Assembly: GCA_022616555.1 (NCBI GenBank)
Contig: JAKEEG010000075.1
Location: forward strand, 1 to 64,000
Reading direction: 5' to 3'
Length of the DNA stretch: 64,000 nucleotides
DNA from: Ignavibacteriota bacterium
GTDB lineage: Bacteria > Bacteroidota > Ignavibacteria > UBA10030
The position numbers and the translations under genes were made by a program. Positions 25,421 to 35,572 of the stretch are shown here, piece after piece (within the stretch, counting starts at the first letter, position 1; each line of letters starts with the position of its first letter). The notes under the pieces were generated by a model. The model saw only the letters and a program-made list of their open reading frames with translations. It had not been told where the DNA came from and ran no database searches.

Positions 25421-27673
25421 TTATGAATACCGCAGACGCAACGAATTCAACACCACGCTCACCGAGCTGAATGCCATCGCCGCCGCGGCATAGATGGGAT
25501 TGAGCAATCCCAGCGCCGCAATGGGTATGCCGACAACGTTATAAATAAACGCCCAGAAGAGGTTCTGCCGAATAGCGCGAATGGTGTTATGCGAAAGCCG
25601 TATCGCTTCCACGACGCTAAGCAAATCGTTTTTCATCAGCGTGATGTCGGCGGTCTCCATCGCCACGTCGGTGCCGCTTGCCATGGCGATGCCCACGTCG
25701 GCTTGAGCAAGCGCGGGTGCGTCGTTCACGCCGTCGCCGACCATTGCGACGATCTTGCCTTCTGATTGCAGCTCCTTGACACGTGCAGCTTTTTGGTCGG
25801 GCAGGACTTCCGCTATCACGCGGTCAACTCCCGCTTCGCGGGCAATGGCTTCGGCTGTGCGGGCGTTGTCGCCGGTGATCATCACGACTTCGAGGCTCAT
25901 ACGCTTGAGCTGTGCGATGGCTTCCCGTGACGTGGGCTTCAGCGTATCTGCAATGCCGATCACGCCCGCCATTGCGCCGTTGATGGCAATGAATACGGAC
26001 GTTTTGCCCTGCACGGAAAGCTTTGATGCCGCAGACTCGGCTTCGGCGCTGTGAACCGAATACTCCTTCATCATCGCCATGTTGCCGATAGCCACCGCGT
26101 CGCCTTCAACGACAGCTGTGACGCCGAGTCCGGGCATTGATTGGAAGGACTCGACCTTGGGTATTGCCAATAAGTGCGTCCGCGCTCGCTCGACTATTGC
26201 CAGTCCTAAAGGGTGCTCGGATTTGATTTCCAGAGCGGCCGCGCGCTGCAGGAGCGTTTGCTCGGGCATGCCGTTCAAAACCAACACGTCGGTCACTTGC
26301 GGCTTGCCTTCGGTGATGGTACCGGTCTTATCCAGCACGACAACCTGAGTTTTGTGTGCTCGCTCAAGGCTCTCGGCGTTCTTGATGAGTATGCCCTTTG
26401 TTGCGCCGATTCCGGTCCCGACCATAATTGCCGTGGGCGTGGCAAGCCCCAGCGCGCACGGGCAGGCGATGATGAGCACGGCGATGAAGTTAATCATCGC
26501 GGCGGAAAACGGCAGTCCGCCGATGAACAGCCATGCGAGGAACGTCACTACCGCAATCGCCATTACAGTGGGCACAAAGAAGGCGGCGATTTTATCCGCC
26601 AGTCGCTGAATAGGAGCTTTGGAGCCCTGAGCGTCTTCGACAAACTTCACAATCTGCGCGATGACAGTGTCTCTGCCTACGGCCGTCGCGCGGAATTCAA
26701 TACTGCCGTTTTTATTGATTGTGCCGCCGATAACTTTCTGTCCCGCGGATTTTTCGACCGGGATGCTTTCGCCTGTGATGAGAGATTCGTCTACGGAGGT
26801 ATAGCCTTTGGTAATGATGCCGTCCACGGCGATCTTTTCGCCGGGCCGCACGACGACGATGTCGTTTTTCACAACATCGTTAATAGCGATGTCGAGTTCT
26901 TTTCCATCTCGAATGACACGGGCGGTTTTTGGCTGGAGACCGAGCAGTTTCTTGATTGCATCCGACGTGCTATGTTTTGCCTTGGCTTCCAACAGCCTGC
27001 CCATCAGAATAAGAGTGACGATGACGGCGGCAGTATCGAAATAAATATGCTCGGCGGCATTGTCGATTGGTAACCAATCGGGGAACAGTACCACCAGAGC
27101 GCTATACAGGTATGCCGTGCCGGTGCCCACAGCGACGAGCGTGTTCATGTCGGCGGTGAAGTGCTTCGCAAGCTTCCAAGCTATGGCGAAAAACCGCCGC
27201 GCAGAGACGGCCATGATGAGCGTCGTGCCAATGAGGAGGAGCTTGTTCACGTCCGCCATCGAAAGCGGGGACCACGACATGAACCACTCCGTCATCATCG
27301 TCATGCTGACGAGCATGATGGGGAGTGTTAGCGCCGCGCTAAAAATAAACTCGCGCTTGAGCTGCTCGTACGCCTTGCCCGTGTGGTCTTCGTGTACGTG
27401 CACTGACCCTTCCGAAGGTTTGAAACCTTCGGAAGGTTGTGCATCTTCCGGCACGAGCAGCCTGTAACCAGCCTCATCGACTGCTTTGGCAAGGCTTGAA
27501 AGCTGGACGGTTGCGGGGTCGTATGCGAGCGTGACCTTTTCTGTCGCGAGGTTCACGTTGGCAATCTCCACGCCGTCTACTTCCTTGAGGGCTTTCTCCA
27601 CGCGCAGCACGCAGCTTGCGCAGGTCATGCCTTCAACGGGAAGCGTTAACGTTTGTTTGGATTGTTGATTCAT
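25421..27673 (-). CDS. copA: Copper-translocating P-type ATPase (HMA + P1B ATPase)
   Basis: '[17 protein letters not shown]', '[26 protein letters not shown]', '[14 protein letters not shown]', '[21 protein letters not shown]'. Confidence 0.95.
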   Translation of the reverse strand: MNQQSKQTLTLPVEGMTCASCVLRVEKALKEVDGVEIANVNLATEKVTLAYDPATVQLSSLAKAVDEAGYRLLVPEDAQPSEGFKPSEGSVHVHEDHTGKAYEQLKREFIFSAALTLPIMLVSMTMMTEWFMSWSPLSMADVNKLLLIGTTLIMAVSARRFFAIAWKLAKHFTADMNTLVAVGTGTAYLYSALVVLFPDWLPIDNAAEHIYFDTAAVIVTLILMGRLLEAKAKHSTSDAIKKLLGLQPKTARVIRDGKELDIAINDVVKNDIVVVRPGEKIAVDGIITKGYTSVDESLITGESIPVEKSAGQKVIGGTINKNGSIEFRATAVGRDTVIAQIVKFVEDAQGSKAPIQRLADKIAAFFVPTVMAIAVVTFLAWLFIGGLPFSAAMINFIAVLIIACPCALGLATPTAIMVGTGIGATKGILIKNAESLERAHKTQVVVLDKTGTITEGKPQVTDVLVLNGMPEQTLLQRAAALEIKSEHPLGLAIVERARTHLLAIPKVESFQSMPGLGVTAVVEGDAVAIGNMAMMKEYSVHSAEAESAASKLSVQGKTSVFIAINGAMAGVIGIADTLKPTSREAIAQLKRMSLEVVMITGDNARTAEAIAREAGVDRVIAEVLPDQKAARVKELQSEGKIVAMVGDGVNDAPALAQADVGIAMASGTDVAMETADITLMKNDLLSVVEAIRLSHNTIRAIRQNLFWAFIYNVVGIPIAALGLLNPIYAAAAMAFSSVSVVLNSLRLRYS
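27408..27436. repeat. 29-bp palindromic repeat (14-bp arms, 1-nt centre) located inside copA
   Basis: CCTTCCGAAGGTTT-G-AAACCTTCGGAAGG; encodes [10 protein letters not shown] on the minus strand. Confidence 0.85.
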
Positions 27674-28136
27674 ACGCAAGCTCGACTTTCTCCTTCCACA
27701 GTTTTATCAGATAATACACTGAAAGGAGTCCGAGGAAAAACTGTAAAACACCAGTCGCTTCAAAGAGGAAATCGTTTGGAATTTCATATGTCGGAGGCGG
27801 AAACAACCGATTGAACGTGTCTTGAGAAATGTCGGCGAAGTACAGTATATTTTTTATGGTATGGTTATAGCCGCCTTCAAACAAGCCGATGCCGGCAATC
27901 GGCAGAAGAGCCGTTATCATGGTAGAGAGCGCACGAGATGCTTTGCCGAGTCGCGTTGAAGGCTGGCGCTGCTGCATTAGATCGAAGGCGAATAAGAGCA
28001 CAATCGCGGGAACGGCGACTGCAACGATATGAAGGCGCCAAGGCGTGTCGTATATGACCGCTCCGTACACATGGTGTATTACGGTCAAAACTAAAACACT
28101 TGTCGATGCCAGTAATGCTTTTGTTCGAGTGGTCAT
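27633..28136 (-). CDS. Hypothetical membrane protein in copper cluster
   Basis: [15 protein letters not shown]..., four predicted TM segments; 3' end overlaps copA start. Confidence 0.65.
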   Translation of the reverse strand: MTTRTKALLASTSVLVLTVIHHVYGAVIYDTPWRLHIVAVAVPAIVLLFAFDLMQQRQPSTRLGKASRALSTMITALLPIAGIGLFEGGYNHTIKNILYFADISQDTFNRLFPPPTYEIPNDFLFEATGVLQFFLGLLSVYYLIKLWKEKVELAYESTIQTNVNASR

Positions 28137-28156
28137 TGTGTTCTCGCTATCCTTGT

Positions 28157-28549
28157 TCAAGCGGTCATTGTCGATTCTTTCGTCTTGAAGTATGCGATAG
28201 TAAACAAGATACCCCATACCAAATCAATGATGCCGAACGTGACATTCATTTCCGCAATCCGCCCTTGCGAAGAGAGGATAAATACAGTAACAGCATAGGG
28301 AATTTTTTCGAGTATCGCGGGAATCATCATCAGCCTGTATTTCAACGGGTCGCGTGAGATGCAAATGAACAGCACCGCCCACGCAATCACCACGAGTGTG
28401 AAGCCGTAGTATTGTTCCGGATGGTTGGTCGGCGGCGGATAATCGATGCCCATTTTTTCTTCTAGGAACAATAATGGAACCGAGACAATCAGGCCATAGA
28501 CGCCTGCGATCAAAAACACCCATTTCGCAAAACGGGCGGATGTGTTCAT
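28157..28549 (-). CDS. Hypothetical four-TM membrane protein in copper cluster
   Basis: 130-aa ORF, four hydrophobic segments. Confidence 0.65.
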   Translation of the reverse strand: MNTSARFAKWVFLIAGVYGLIVSVPLLFLEEKMGIDYPPPTNHPEQYYGFTLVVIAWAVLFICISRDPLKYRLMMIPAILEKIPYAVTVFILSSQGRIAEMNVTFGIIDLVWGILFTIAYFKTKESTMTA

Positions 28550-28576
28550 AATGCTGCTCCTTGTATTGGTTAGGAT

Positions 28577-28786
28577 TTAGTTGACCGACAGCAGCTTGTA
28601 GCCGGCATTCTCGATTGCCCGCGAAAGCTGCTCGGTTGTCACCATTGCTTCATCAACCTGTACTTTCGCTGTACCGATTTGCACGTCATCGACTTTGACA
28701 TTCGACAATTTGTCGAGCTGATGTTTGACCGCCATGATGCAGTGTCCGCAGCTCATGCCTTCGATTTTGAGTTCTTTGGTTTTCAT
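28577..28786 (-). CDS. copZ: Heavy-metal-associated (HMA) domain copper chaperone, CopZ-like
   Basis: 'LKIEGMSCGHCIMAVKHQLDKL' GMxCxxC motif, 69 aa. Confidence 0.85.
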   Translation of the reverse strand: MKTKELKIEGMSCGHCIMAVKHQLDKLSNVKVDDVQIGTAKVQVDEAMVTTEQLSRAIENAGYKLLSVN

Positions 28787-28978
28787 GATGATGTTCCCTT
28801 TTTGAATTTTTATCCACGAAGGGCACTAAGGATCACTAATAATTTCTAAACAAATATTACTTCGTGCCTCTTCGTGAACTTCATGGATGCTCTTGTCCCT
28901 ACTGACATATAACGCCGACGAATCGCAGAAGTTTTATGTAATTCTATAAAATTGTTATATCTTTTTCGACCATATTAC

Positions 28979-29503
28979 TTAATGCTGATGGCGGATACCT
29001 CGTTTAATCAACACATAATTTACGGGTAAAGCGGCGATAAATCCAACGGCGAGGCCGCCCGCCATGCTGAGCCAAAATAATGAATCCGTGAGCCCAGCTT
29101 CCATAGCACCGGGGATCTGTAACTGAACAAATATCTCGAAACCTTCCATCACGGCGATGCTCAAGCCCTCCGCAACAAAAATGGTCTTGAACGCAGCCCA
29201 GAATGCGAAGCCGGCTTTTAACAGCGGCAAGATGCCAAGCGATAATCCTGCGACGAAGCCCATCGCCAGCGCGAGCATCATGGAATCCATTGTATTCAGT
29301 CCCAAAGCAGCGGCGATGAGCAGACCGATGATTTCTCCAATAAAACATCCGAGCAGGCAATGAAGCGTTGCGTTGACGGCGAGCTTGAATTCACTTGCTG
29401 TTTTCTTCGATTGATCCTGATGATTCATATGAGCATGATGGTCATGCTGGGTATGTTCGTCGAAGCTCAATCTTTCGAGTTCTTTTTCTAATTCAGGTGA
29501 CAT
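28979..29503 (-). CDS. DUF4396 domain-containing membrane protein with His-rich N-terminus
   Basis: 'LAVNATLHCLLGCFIGEIIGLLI' and following TM pattern; 'HTQHDHHAHMNH'. Confidence 0.75.
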   Translation of the reverse strand: MSPELEKELERLSFDEHTQHDHHAHMNHQDQSKKTASEFKLAVNATLHCLLGCFIGEIIGLLIAAALGLNTMDSMMLALAMGFVAGLSLGILPLLKAGFAFWAAFKTIFVAEGLSIAVMEGFEIFVQLQIPGAMEAGLTDSLFWLSMAGGLAVGFIAALPVNYVLIKRGIRHQH

Positions 29504-29621
29504 AAGTTCCTCCGTATAAGTTGAATTAATATACCGCTGGAGTGACCCAAAAGTTTTACACTTAAATTGGAAAGATTTACAAGATATTGAAGCGCAATCT
29601 GCGTGGAAATATGAGGTTTTT

Positions 29622-29674
29622 TCTGTCCCCCTAACAGGGGGACGCGTCCTGAGCTTGTCGAAGGATGCAGGGGG
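29622..29674. repeat. Palindromic intergenic repeat (GTCCCCCTAACAGGGGGAC + CGTCCTGAGCTTGTCGAAGGATG)
   Basis: Hairpin-forming sequence downstream of an AraC gene. Confidence 0.5.
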
Positions 29675-29688
29675 TTTTGTTGGTTAAC

Positions 29689-30285
29689 TTAATGCCTGTC
29701 GTGCCCGACGTGGTCAATCGGGTGGCGGTGGGAGCCGCCGAGGTTTTTGAACTCCCGCGGCGTCATACCCGTGACTTTCTTGAACTGGCTTGAGACATGC
29801 GCCACGCTGCTGTAGCCCATCTTGTAGGAAATCTCGCTCAGGCTGAGCTCGTCGTATTTCAGCAGCTCTTTCACGCGCTCGATTTTCTGCAGGATAATGT
29901 AGTGCTCAAGCGTGATGCCTTCCACGGACGAGAAGAGCGAGCTGAGCGTGGTGTAATCCTGTCCCACTTCCTCGGCAATAAAAGCCGAGTGCTTTTTGCG
30001 GATGGGATTTTTCTCCTCGTCGTTCTGGACGAGCTTCAAAACGGCGTGCTTGATTTTTTCGAAGATCTTTGCGCGCTTGTCTTCGATCAACTCGAAGCCG
30101 TTTTCGTGCAAAACAGTCTTAAGCTTATCATATGGGAGCACGCTCGTATCGCCGGCGACCTCGACTTCGCCCAGCACAACGCTGCGGACGTCGAGCCCGA
30201 GTTTTGTCAGTTCCTCCCGCACGACTTTAATGCATCGCGGGCAAACCATGTTTTTGATGTACAGTGTAGTGTTTGCTTTCATCGC
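29689..30285 (-). CDS. AraC-family transcriptional regulator with N-terminal HMA-like (MVCPRC) domain
   Basis: 'YIKNMVCPRCIKVVREELTKLGLDV' plus 'LSLSEISYKMGYSSVAHVSSQFKKVTGMTPREFK'; His-rich tail. Confidence 0.85.
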   Translation of the reverse strand, partial: AMKANTTLYIKNMVCPRCIKVVREELTKLGLDVRSVVLGEVEVAGDTSVLPYDKLKTVLHENGFELIEDKRAKIFEKIKHAVLKLVQNDEEKNPIRKKHSAFIAEEVGQDYTTLSSLFSSVEGITLEHYIILQKIERVKELLKYDELSLSEISYKMGYSSVAHVSSQFKKVTGMTPREFKNLGGSHRHPIDHVGHDRH

Positions 30286-30286
30286 G

Positions 30287-31534
30287 TTACCACCTGCGCG
30301 GCGCGTCTTTAATACTGCGAACCGTATCGCGCGCAATCAACAATTCTTCGTTCGTGGGGATGACGAGGATGCGCAGCTTGTTGCCGGCTTTGTTGATTTC
30401 AACTTCCTTGCCGCCCGTTGCCGTGTTGTTGAGCTTCTCGTCGATGGCGATGCCGAGGTTCTCCAACCCCGTGCAGATGCGCGCTCGGATGGCGGGAGAA
30501 TTCTCTCCAATGCCGCCGGTGAACACAATGGCGTCCGTCCCGCCCAGCTCAGCCAAATACGCGCCGATGTATTTCTTCACGCGCAGGCAAAACAGGTCGA
30601 TGGCGAGCGTGGCGCGGCGGTCTTTGTGCTCGCGCTCTTCTTCGAGTAGCTCGCGCATGTCGTTCGTGAGTCCGGAGATGCCGAGTAAGCCGGATTGCTT
30701 GTTGAGCAGCGTGTCGATTTCCGTGAGCGACATGCCTTCTTTGTGGGCGAGGAATTCCAGTATCGACGGGTCCATGTCGCCGCCGCGTGTGCCCATGACC
30801 AAGCCCTCGAGCGGCGTGAGGCCCATCGTCGTATCGACAGAGTCGCCGTTGCGGATTGCGCACGCCGAGCATCCGTTGCCGAGGTGCAGGCTGATGATGT
30901 TCGTTTTCTCGCGCGTCAGCCCTGCAATCTCCCGGTACCGGTATGCCACGTAGCGGTGCGAGGTGCCGTGGAAACCGTAGCGCCGGATTTTATGCCGCCT
31001 ATACAACTGATACGGGATGGCGTAGAGGTACGACGTTTCGGGCATCGTAGTGTGGAACGACGTATCGAACACTGCCACCTGCGGAACGCCCGTGCCCAAC
31101 AGCTCTCGCGCGGCATAAATGCCCTTGAGGTTTGCCGGGTTGTGCAGTGGTGCCAGCTCGATGCAGTCCTCGATGCCTTCGATGACGCTTTGGTCGATGA
31201 CCACGGACTTGACGAACTTCTCAGCCCCGTGCACCACGCGGTGCCCGACGGCTTGGATATCGGCGAGCGCGCGGATGCCCGGGATTTGCGCTTCGGGGGA
31301 GATGACCCAGCGCAGGACGTAGTCCAGCGCAGCGCGGTGGTCACGCAGCGGCGCTGCTTGCTTCACGGCAGGCTTGCCCGCTGCCTGTACGGTGATGAGC
31401 GCCTGGCTCCCGATGCGCTCGATGATGCCTTTGGCTTTTTGCGCGTCGGCGTTTTTCTCGATCAGGTCGAGGTCGGTTTCGATGAGCTGGAATTTGAGAG
31501 ACGAGCTGCCGCAGTTGAGGACTAGGATGTTCAT
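30287..31534 (-). CDS. ackA: Acetate kinase
   Basis: 'MNILVLNCGSSSLKFQLIE', 'RRYGFHGTSHRYV', 'HLGNGCSACAI', 'TPLEGLVMGTRGGDMDPSI', 'VFTGGIGENS'. Confidence 0.97.
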   Translation of the reverse strand: MNILVLNCGSSSLKFQLIETDLDLIEKNADAQKAKGIIERIGSQALITVQAAGKPAVKQAAPLRDHRAALDYVLRWVISPEAQIPGIRALADIQAVGHRVVHGAEKFVKSVVIDQSVIEGIEDCIELAPLHNPANLKGIYAARELLGTGVPQVAVFDTSFHTTMPETSYLYAIPYQLYRRHKIRRYGFHGTSHRYVAYRYREIAGLTREKTNIISLHLGNGCSACAIRNGDSVDTTMGLTPLEGLVMGTRGGDMDPSILEFLAHKEGMSLTEIDTLLNKQSGLLGISGLTNDMRELLEEEREHKDRRATLAIDLFCLRVKKYIGAYLAELGGTDAIVFTGGIGENSPAIRARICTGLENLGIAIDEKLNNTATGGKEVEINKAGNKLRILVIPTNEELLIARDTVRSIKDAPRRW

Positions 31535-31604
31535 GTTGTTTTAGAGTTAATAGGACGCGGAAACAGCGGATAAAAAACCGGAAACAGCACGGATGCTCTT
31601 TTTG

Positions 31605-31665
31605 GCGTCAGGAGTTTCCTCCTGACGCATAGTGCTGCCGGTCAGGACGTAAGTCCTGACCGCAC
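31605..31665. repeat. Double-hairpin intergenic repeat
   Basis: GCGTCAGGAG-TTTC-CTCCTGACGC followed by AGTGCtgCCGGTCAGGAC-GTAA-GTCCTGACCGCACT. Confidence 0.7.
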
Positions 31666-31783
31666 TAATGAATTTGTCTTTAAAACGTACTCTTTTGTTG
31701 GTGTAAACACAAGGTGAGTAACAGTTAACATTTTTGAGGTTTTTGGTGTATCTTCTTCAAGCCACATAATAAGGAAACCACCC

Positions 31784-32956
31784 ATGCCTTTAATAGAGAT
31801 TTGGAAAAAATCCCCAGATCAGCTTCGCGATAAGCGAGTGCAGCAAATAATTTCTTTCGCTGGTTCGGGAAAATTGCTTGACGGGAAAGATGCCTCAAAA
31901 GAATTTCGAGATTTTATTTCTCAAGTGCCTTCGGAGATGTTGTCAAGGTATGCCGATGAATGCCTAATTCAAAGATTTGATGACAATGGTTTAGCATTGC
32001 AGGATATTGTTAATCAAGTAGGAAGGCGGTTAGGGTTTGAGATAGAATATGGTAGGTACAGAGGAAGTGGGGTAGAAATAGGTCATGATGGTATTTGGAA
32101 AAACAGTGACAATCATTCGATAGTCATTGAAGTTAAGACTACAGATACGTATAGGATTAATTTAGATGCAATAGCTGACTATCGTAAAGAATTGGCATTA
32201 AAGAAAAAAGTTCAAGAAGAAAAATCTTCTATTCTCATTGTTGTCGGAAGGGATGACACTGGTGACTTAGAAGCTCAAATAAGAGGTTCTCGTCATGCTT
32301 GGGACATAAGACTAATCAGCGTCGATGCATTAATAAGAATGTTAAAACTGAAGGAAAACGTTGAAGACCCTAGGATAATTAAACAAATTTCTGAAGTATT
32401 ATTGCCCCGAGAATATACTCGTCTAGATGGTGTAATCGATATCGTGTTTTCTACTGCTGAAGATGTCAAAGAGGAAGAATTGGAAAACGAAGAAGAACCA
32501 GGGGAGGAGACGAAAAGAACAACGAAATTTGTTACGGCAAAGTTTACTGCAGAAAGCATAGAAAGGATCCAAGGTAAAATAAAAAAACCTCTTTTGCGCC
32601 GATCTCGAGTTGTGTACGCGTCACCTAATGACGATACAGTTGTAGTATGTTTAGTTTCTAAAGAATACACTGTCAGCAATAATCCTGCCTATTGGTTTGG
32701 GTTTCGTCCACATCAAAGACAGATTCTAAAGGAATCAAAAAGTTCATTTGTTGCTTTTGGTTGTGGCTCTCAGGACTCGATTTTATTAATACCAAGCAGA
32801 GAGTTTGATAATTGGGTTGACGGGATGAACATAACTGACCTGGGTGAGCAATCCTACTGGCATGTTCATATACACCTTGAAGAAAGCAAGTTTATTTTAC
32901 ATCGGAAAAAGGGTAATAAGGAAATAGACTTGACTAAATATTTATTGAAGGACTAA
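31784..32956 (+). CDS. Putative PD-(D/E)XK nuclease-like (restriction-endonuclease-like) protein
   Basis: 'GVEIGHDGIWKNSDNHSIVIEVKTTDTYRINLDAIADYR' resembles D...ExK catalytic pattern; AT-rich relative to neighbours. Confidence 0.6.
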   Translation: MPLIEIWKKSPDQLRDKRVQQIISFAGSGKLLDGKDASKEFRDFISQVPSEMLSRYADECLIQRFDDNGLALQDIVNQVGRRLGFEIEYGRYRGSGVEIGHDGIWKNSDNHSIVIEVKTTDTYRINLDAIADYRKELALKKKVQEEKSSILIVVGRDDTGDLEAQIRGSRHAWDIRLISVDALIRMLKLKENVEDPRIIKQISEVLLPREYTRLDGVIDIVFSTAEDVKEEELENEEEPGEETKRTTKFVTAKFTAESIERIQGKIKKPLLRRSRVVYASPNDDTVVVCLVSKEYTVSNNPAYWFGFRPHQRQILKESKSSFVAFGCGSQDSILLIPSREFDNWVDGMNITDLGEQSYWHVHIHLEESKFILHRKKGNKEIDLTKYLLKD

Positions 32957-33188
32957 TTTTTTTTGGCTTAAGGTTTCGCATGCCCTCTCTAACCCAACTC
33001 CCATCGTATAAAGCGCTCGCGGTGCACCAGAAGTCTGCCACTGGCGGACGAGAACAGCACATGCGCGAGCGGGGTTACCCTCTCCTCTAGGAGAGGGCAG
33101 GGTGAGGTCATTTAAGATTATATGACCCCATCCTGTCCTTCCCCTGGAGGAGAAGGGACGAAACGTTAACGAAATTAATTATTATACA

Positions 33189-34826
33189 ATGTCCTCATTA
33201 ACTCAAACTCAGGCTTGGCGGTCGCTCGTTAAGCATCAACGGGACATCGCCAGCCAGCACATGCGCGAGATGTTTGCGGCGGAACCACAGCGCTTCCGCG
33301 CGTTTTCTGTGCGGTGGAATGATATACTTTTGGACTGCTCCAAAAACCGCATCACCGCCGAGACGATGAAGCTCCTGCGCCAGTTAGCTCAGGAGTCGGA
33401 TGTAAAGGGCTGGACGGATAAAATGTTTGGTGGCGAGAAAATTAACTTTACCGAGCAGCGCGCGGTGTTGCACACCGCGCTGCGCAATCGCTCCAATAAG
33501 CCGGTCATGGTCGATGGCAAGGATGTAATGCCGGCAGTCAACAAGGAATTGGCGCACATGCGAGGGTTTTCCGACGCACTCCGCAATGGCGTTTGGAAAG
33601 GCTACACAGACTTGCCGATCACGGACGTGGTGAACATCGGCATAGGCGGCTCGGATTTGGGTCCCGTGATGGTCACCGAAGCGTTACGCCCATATGGACA
33701 TCCCCGGTTGAAAATGCACTTTGTCTCCAATGTGGACGGCACGCACATCGCCGAAACACTCAAGCGTCTCAACCCCGAAACGGCGCTGTTTGTGATCTCG
33801 TCTAAGACATTCACCACGCAGGAGACCATCACCAACGCTGAAACGGCGAAGCGGTGGTTTCTCGAGCGCGCCAAGGACCCTGCCGCAGTCGCGAAGCATT
33901 TCGTTGCCGTCTCCACGAACGCCAAGGCAGTCTCGGCATTCGGCATCGACACGCGGAATATGTTTGAGTTCTGGGATTGGGTCGGCGGGCGTTACTCGCT
34001 CTGGTCGGCTATCGGCCTCTCCATCGCTCTTTATATAGGCATGGATAATTTTGAGGAATTGCTCACCGGCGCGCACGAGATGGACGAGCATTTCCGCTCT
34101 GCTCCATATGAGCAAAACATTCCGGTTATTCTCGCGCTACTCGGCGTTTGGTATAATAATTTCTTCGGCGCGGAGACGCACGCCATTATTCCGTACGACC
34201 AGTACATGCACCGGTTCGCGGCGTATTTCCAGCAGGGCGACATGGAGAGCAACGGCAAGCGCGTCACGCGTGACGGCTCGGCGGTGGATTACTCAACGGG
34301 TCCCGTGATCTGGGGCGAGCCGGGCACAAACGGCCAACACGCATTTTTTCAGCTATTGCACCAGGGGACGAAGCTTATCCCGGCGGATTTCCTCGCGCCC
34401 ATGCAGTCGCATAACCCCATCGGCGAGCACCACGCGATATTGATCTCCAACATCATCGCTCAAACTGAAGCCCTGATGCGCGGCAGAACCGAAGCAGAGG
34501 CGCGCAAGGAATTAGCCGGTATGCCAGCGGCAGAACTAGAAAAGCTCCTGCCGCATAAGGTATTTCCCGGCAACCGCCCGACGAATACGATTTTCTTCAA
34601 AAAGCTTACGCCGCGCGTGTTGGGCTCGCTCATTACCATGTACGAGCATAAGATTTTCGTGCAGGGAATTATCTGGCAGGTCAATTCGTTCGACCAGTGG
34701 GGAGTTGAGTTGGGTAAGCAGTTAGCGAAGGTGATTCTGCCGGAACTTCAAGGCTCCGCGCCAATAAGCGGACACGATTCATCGACAAATGCTTTGATTG
34801 AGTTTTATAGAGAGCAGGCGAAATAA
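33189..34826 (+). CDS. pgi: Glucose-6-phosphate isomerase
   Basis: '[20 protein letters not shown]', '[17 protein letters not shown]', '[11 protein letters not shown]', '[11 protein letters not shown]'. Confidence 0.97.
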   Translation: MSSLTQTQAWRSLVKHQRDIASQHMREMFAAEPQRFRAFSVRWNDILLDCSKNRITAETMKLLRQLAQESDVKGWTDKMFGGEKINFTEQRAVLHTALRNRSNKPVMVDGKDVMPAVNKELAHMRGFSDALRNGVWKGYTDLPITDVVNIGIGGSDLGPVMVTEALRPYGHPRLKMHFVSNVDGTHIAETLKRLNPETALFVISSKTFTTQETITNAETAKRWFLERAKDPAAVAKHFVAVSTNAKAVSAFGIDTRNMFEFWDWVGGRYSLWSAIGLSIALYIGMDNFEELLTGAHEMDEHFRSAPYEQNIPVILALLGVWYNNFFGAETHAIIPYDQYMHRFAAYFQQGDMESNGKRVTRDGSAVDYSTGPVIWGEPGTNGQHAFFQLLHQGTKLIPADFLAPMQSHNPIGEHHAILISNIIAQTEALMRGRTEAEARKELAGMPAAELEKLLPHKVFPGNRPTNTIFFKKLTPRVLGSLITMYEHKIFVQGIIWQVNSFDQWGVELGKQLAKVILPELQGSAPISGHDSSTNALIEFYREQAK

Positions 34827-34828
34827 GG

Positions 34829-34862
34829 TGGTAGGTGGTAGGTTGTAGGTGATAGGTTGTTG
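34829..34862. repeat. Short degenerate tandem repeat (GGTGGTAGGTGGTAGGTTGTAGGTGATAGGTTG)
   Basis: About five degenerate 7-bp units. Confidence 0.6.
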
Positions 34863-34902
34863 GTACCGTTTAGGGAGTAATCGTCGGAACTTATATTTAG
34901 AG

Positions 34903-35022
34903 CATCCCCCTCCTCTTTGAGGAGGGGCAAGGGGTGGTGAGCTTTAACGGGTTCACTTTTGCTTGAAGTAAGATCAAAAAACTAACCACCCCTAACCCCT
35001 CCTTGAGAAGGAGGGGGATATT
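34903..35022. repeat. Interrupted inverted repeat element
   Basis: ATCCCCCTCCT..GAGGAGGGGCAAGGGGTGGT paired with ACCACCCCTAACCCCTCCTTGAGAAGGAGGGGGAT. Confidence 0.65.
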
Positions 35023-35097
35023 GTTTCGCTATATTGCAATCATTTTGGAGTACGTATCCGCGTGAATCCGCGAAATCCGCATAAAGGAGTGTAAGTT

Positions 35098-35460
35098 ATG
35101 CTGACTAAGGTTAACCTGAACCAGAAATTCAAACTCTTCAACGAGCACTGGAAGCCAAAGATTGCAGGAGAGATCAACGACTCGTACGTGAAGTTTGTGA
35201 AATTTAAGGGCGAGTTCGTGTGGCATCATCACGACAACGAGGACGAGCTATTCTTTGTCCACAAGGGTCGTTTCTTGATGAAGCTCCGCGATGGAGATGT
35301 GTGGGTGGAAGAGGGGGAGTTTATCATCGTTCCGAAAGGCGTCGAGCACAAGCCTGTTGCTGAGGAGGAGGTGGAAGTCATTTTGTTGGAACCAAAGACG
35401 ACGCTTAACACTGGAAATGTTGTCAATGAGCGGACGGTTCCTCAACTTGAACGAATTTAG
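35098..35460 (+). CDS. Cupin domain protein
   Basis: 'EFVWHHHDNEDELFFVHKGRFLMKLRDGDVWVEEGEFIIVPKGVEHKPVAEEEVEVILLEP'. Confidence 0.88.
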   Translation: MLTKVNLNQKFKLFNEHWKPKIAGEINDSYVKFVKFKGEFVWHHHDNEDELFFVHKGRFLMKLRDGDVWVEEGEFIIVPKGVEHKPVAEEEVEVILLEPKTTLNTGNVVNERTVPQLERI

Positions 35461-35572
35461 CGATGATTAAAGCGCATCAGAGCGACGGGGCAACGGAGAA
35501 ATAACTCACCGTTGCACCCATGCTCCGTGCAGGTAATGAATTGAACCCACTTTAGAGTCAGAAATAAGCTCA

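Noticed and set aside
27408-27436. Transcription terminator within copA
   Set aside because: No following T-tract and the frame is preserved; interpreted as an embedded repeat.
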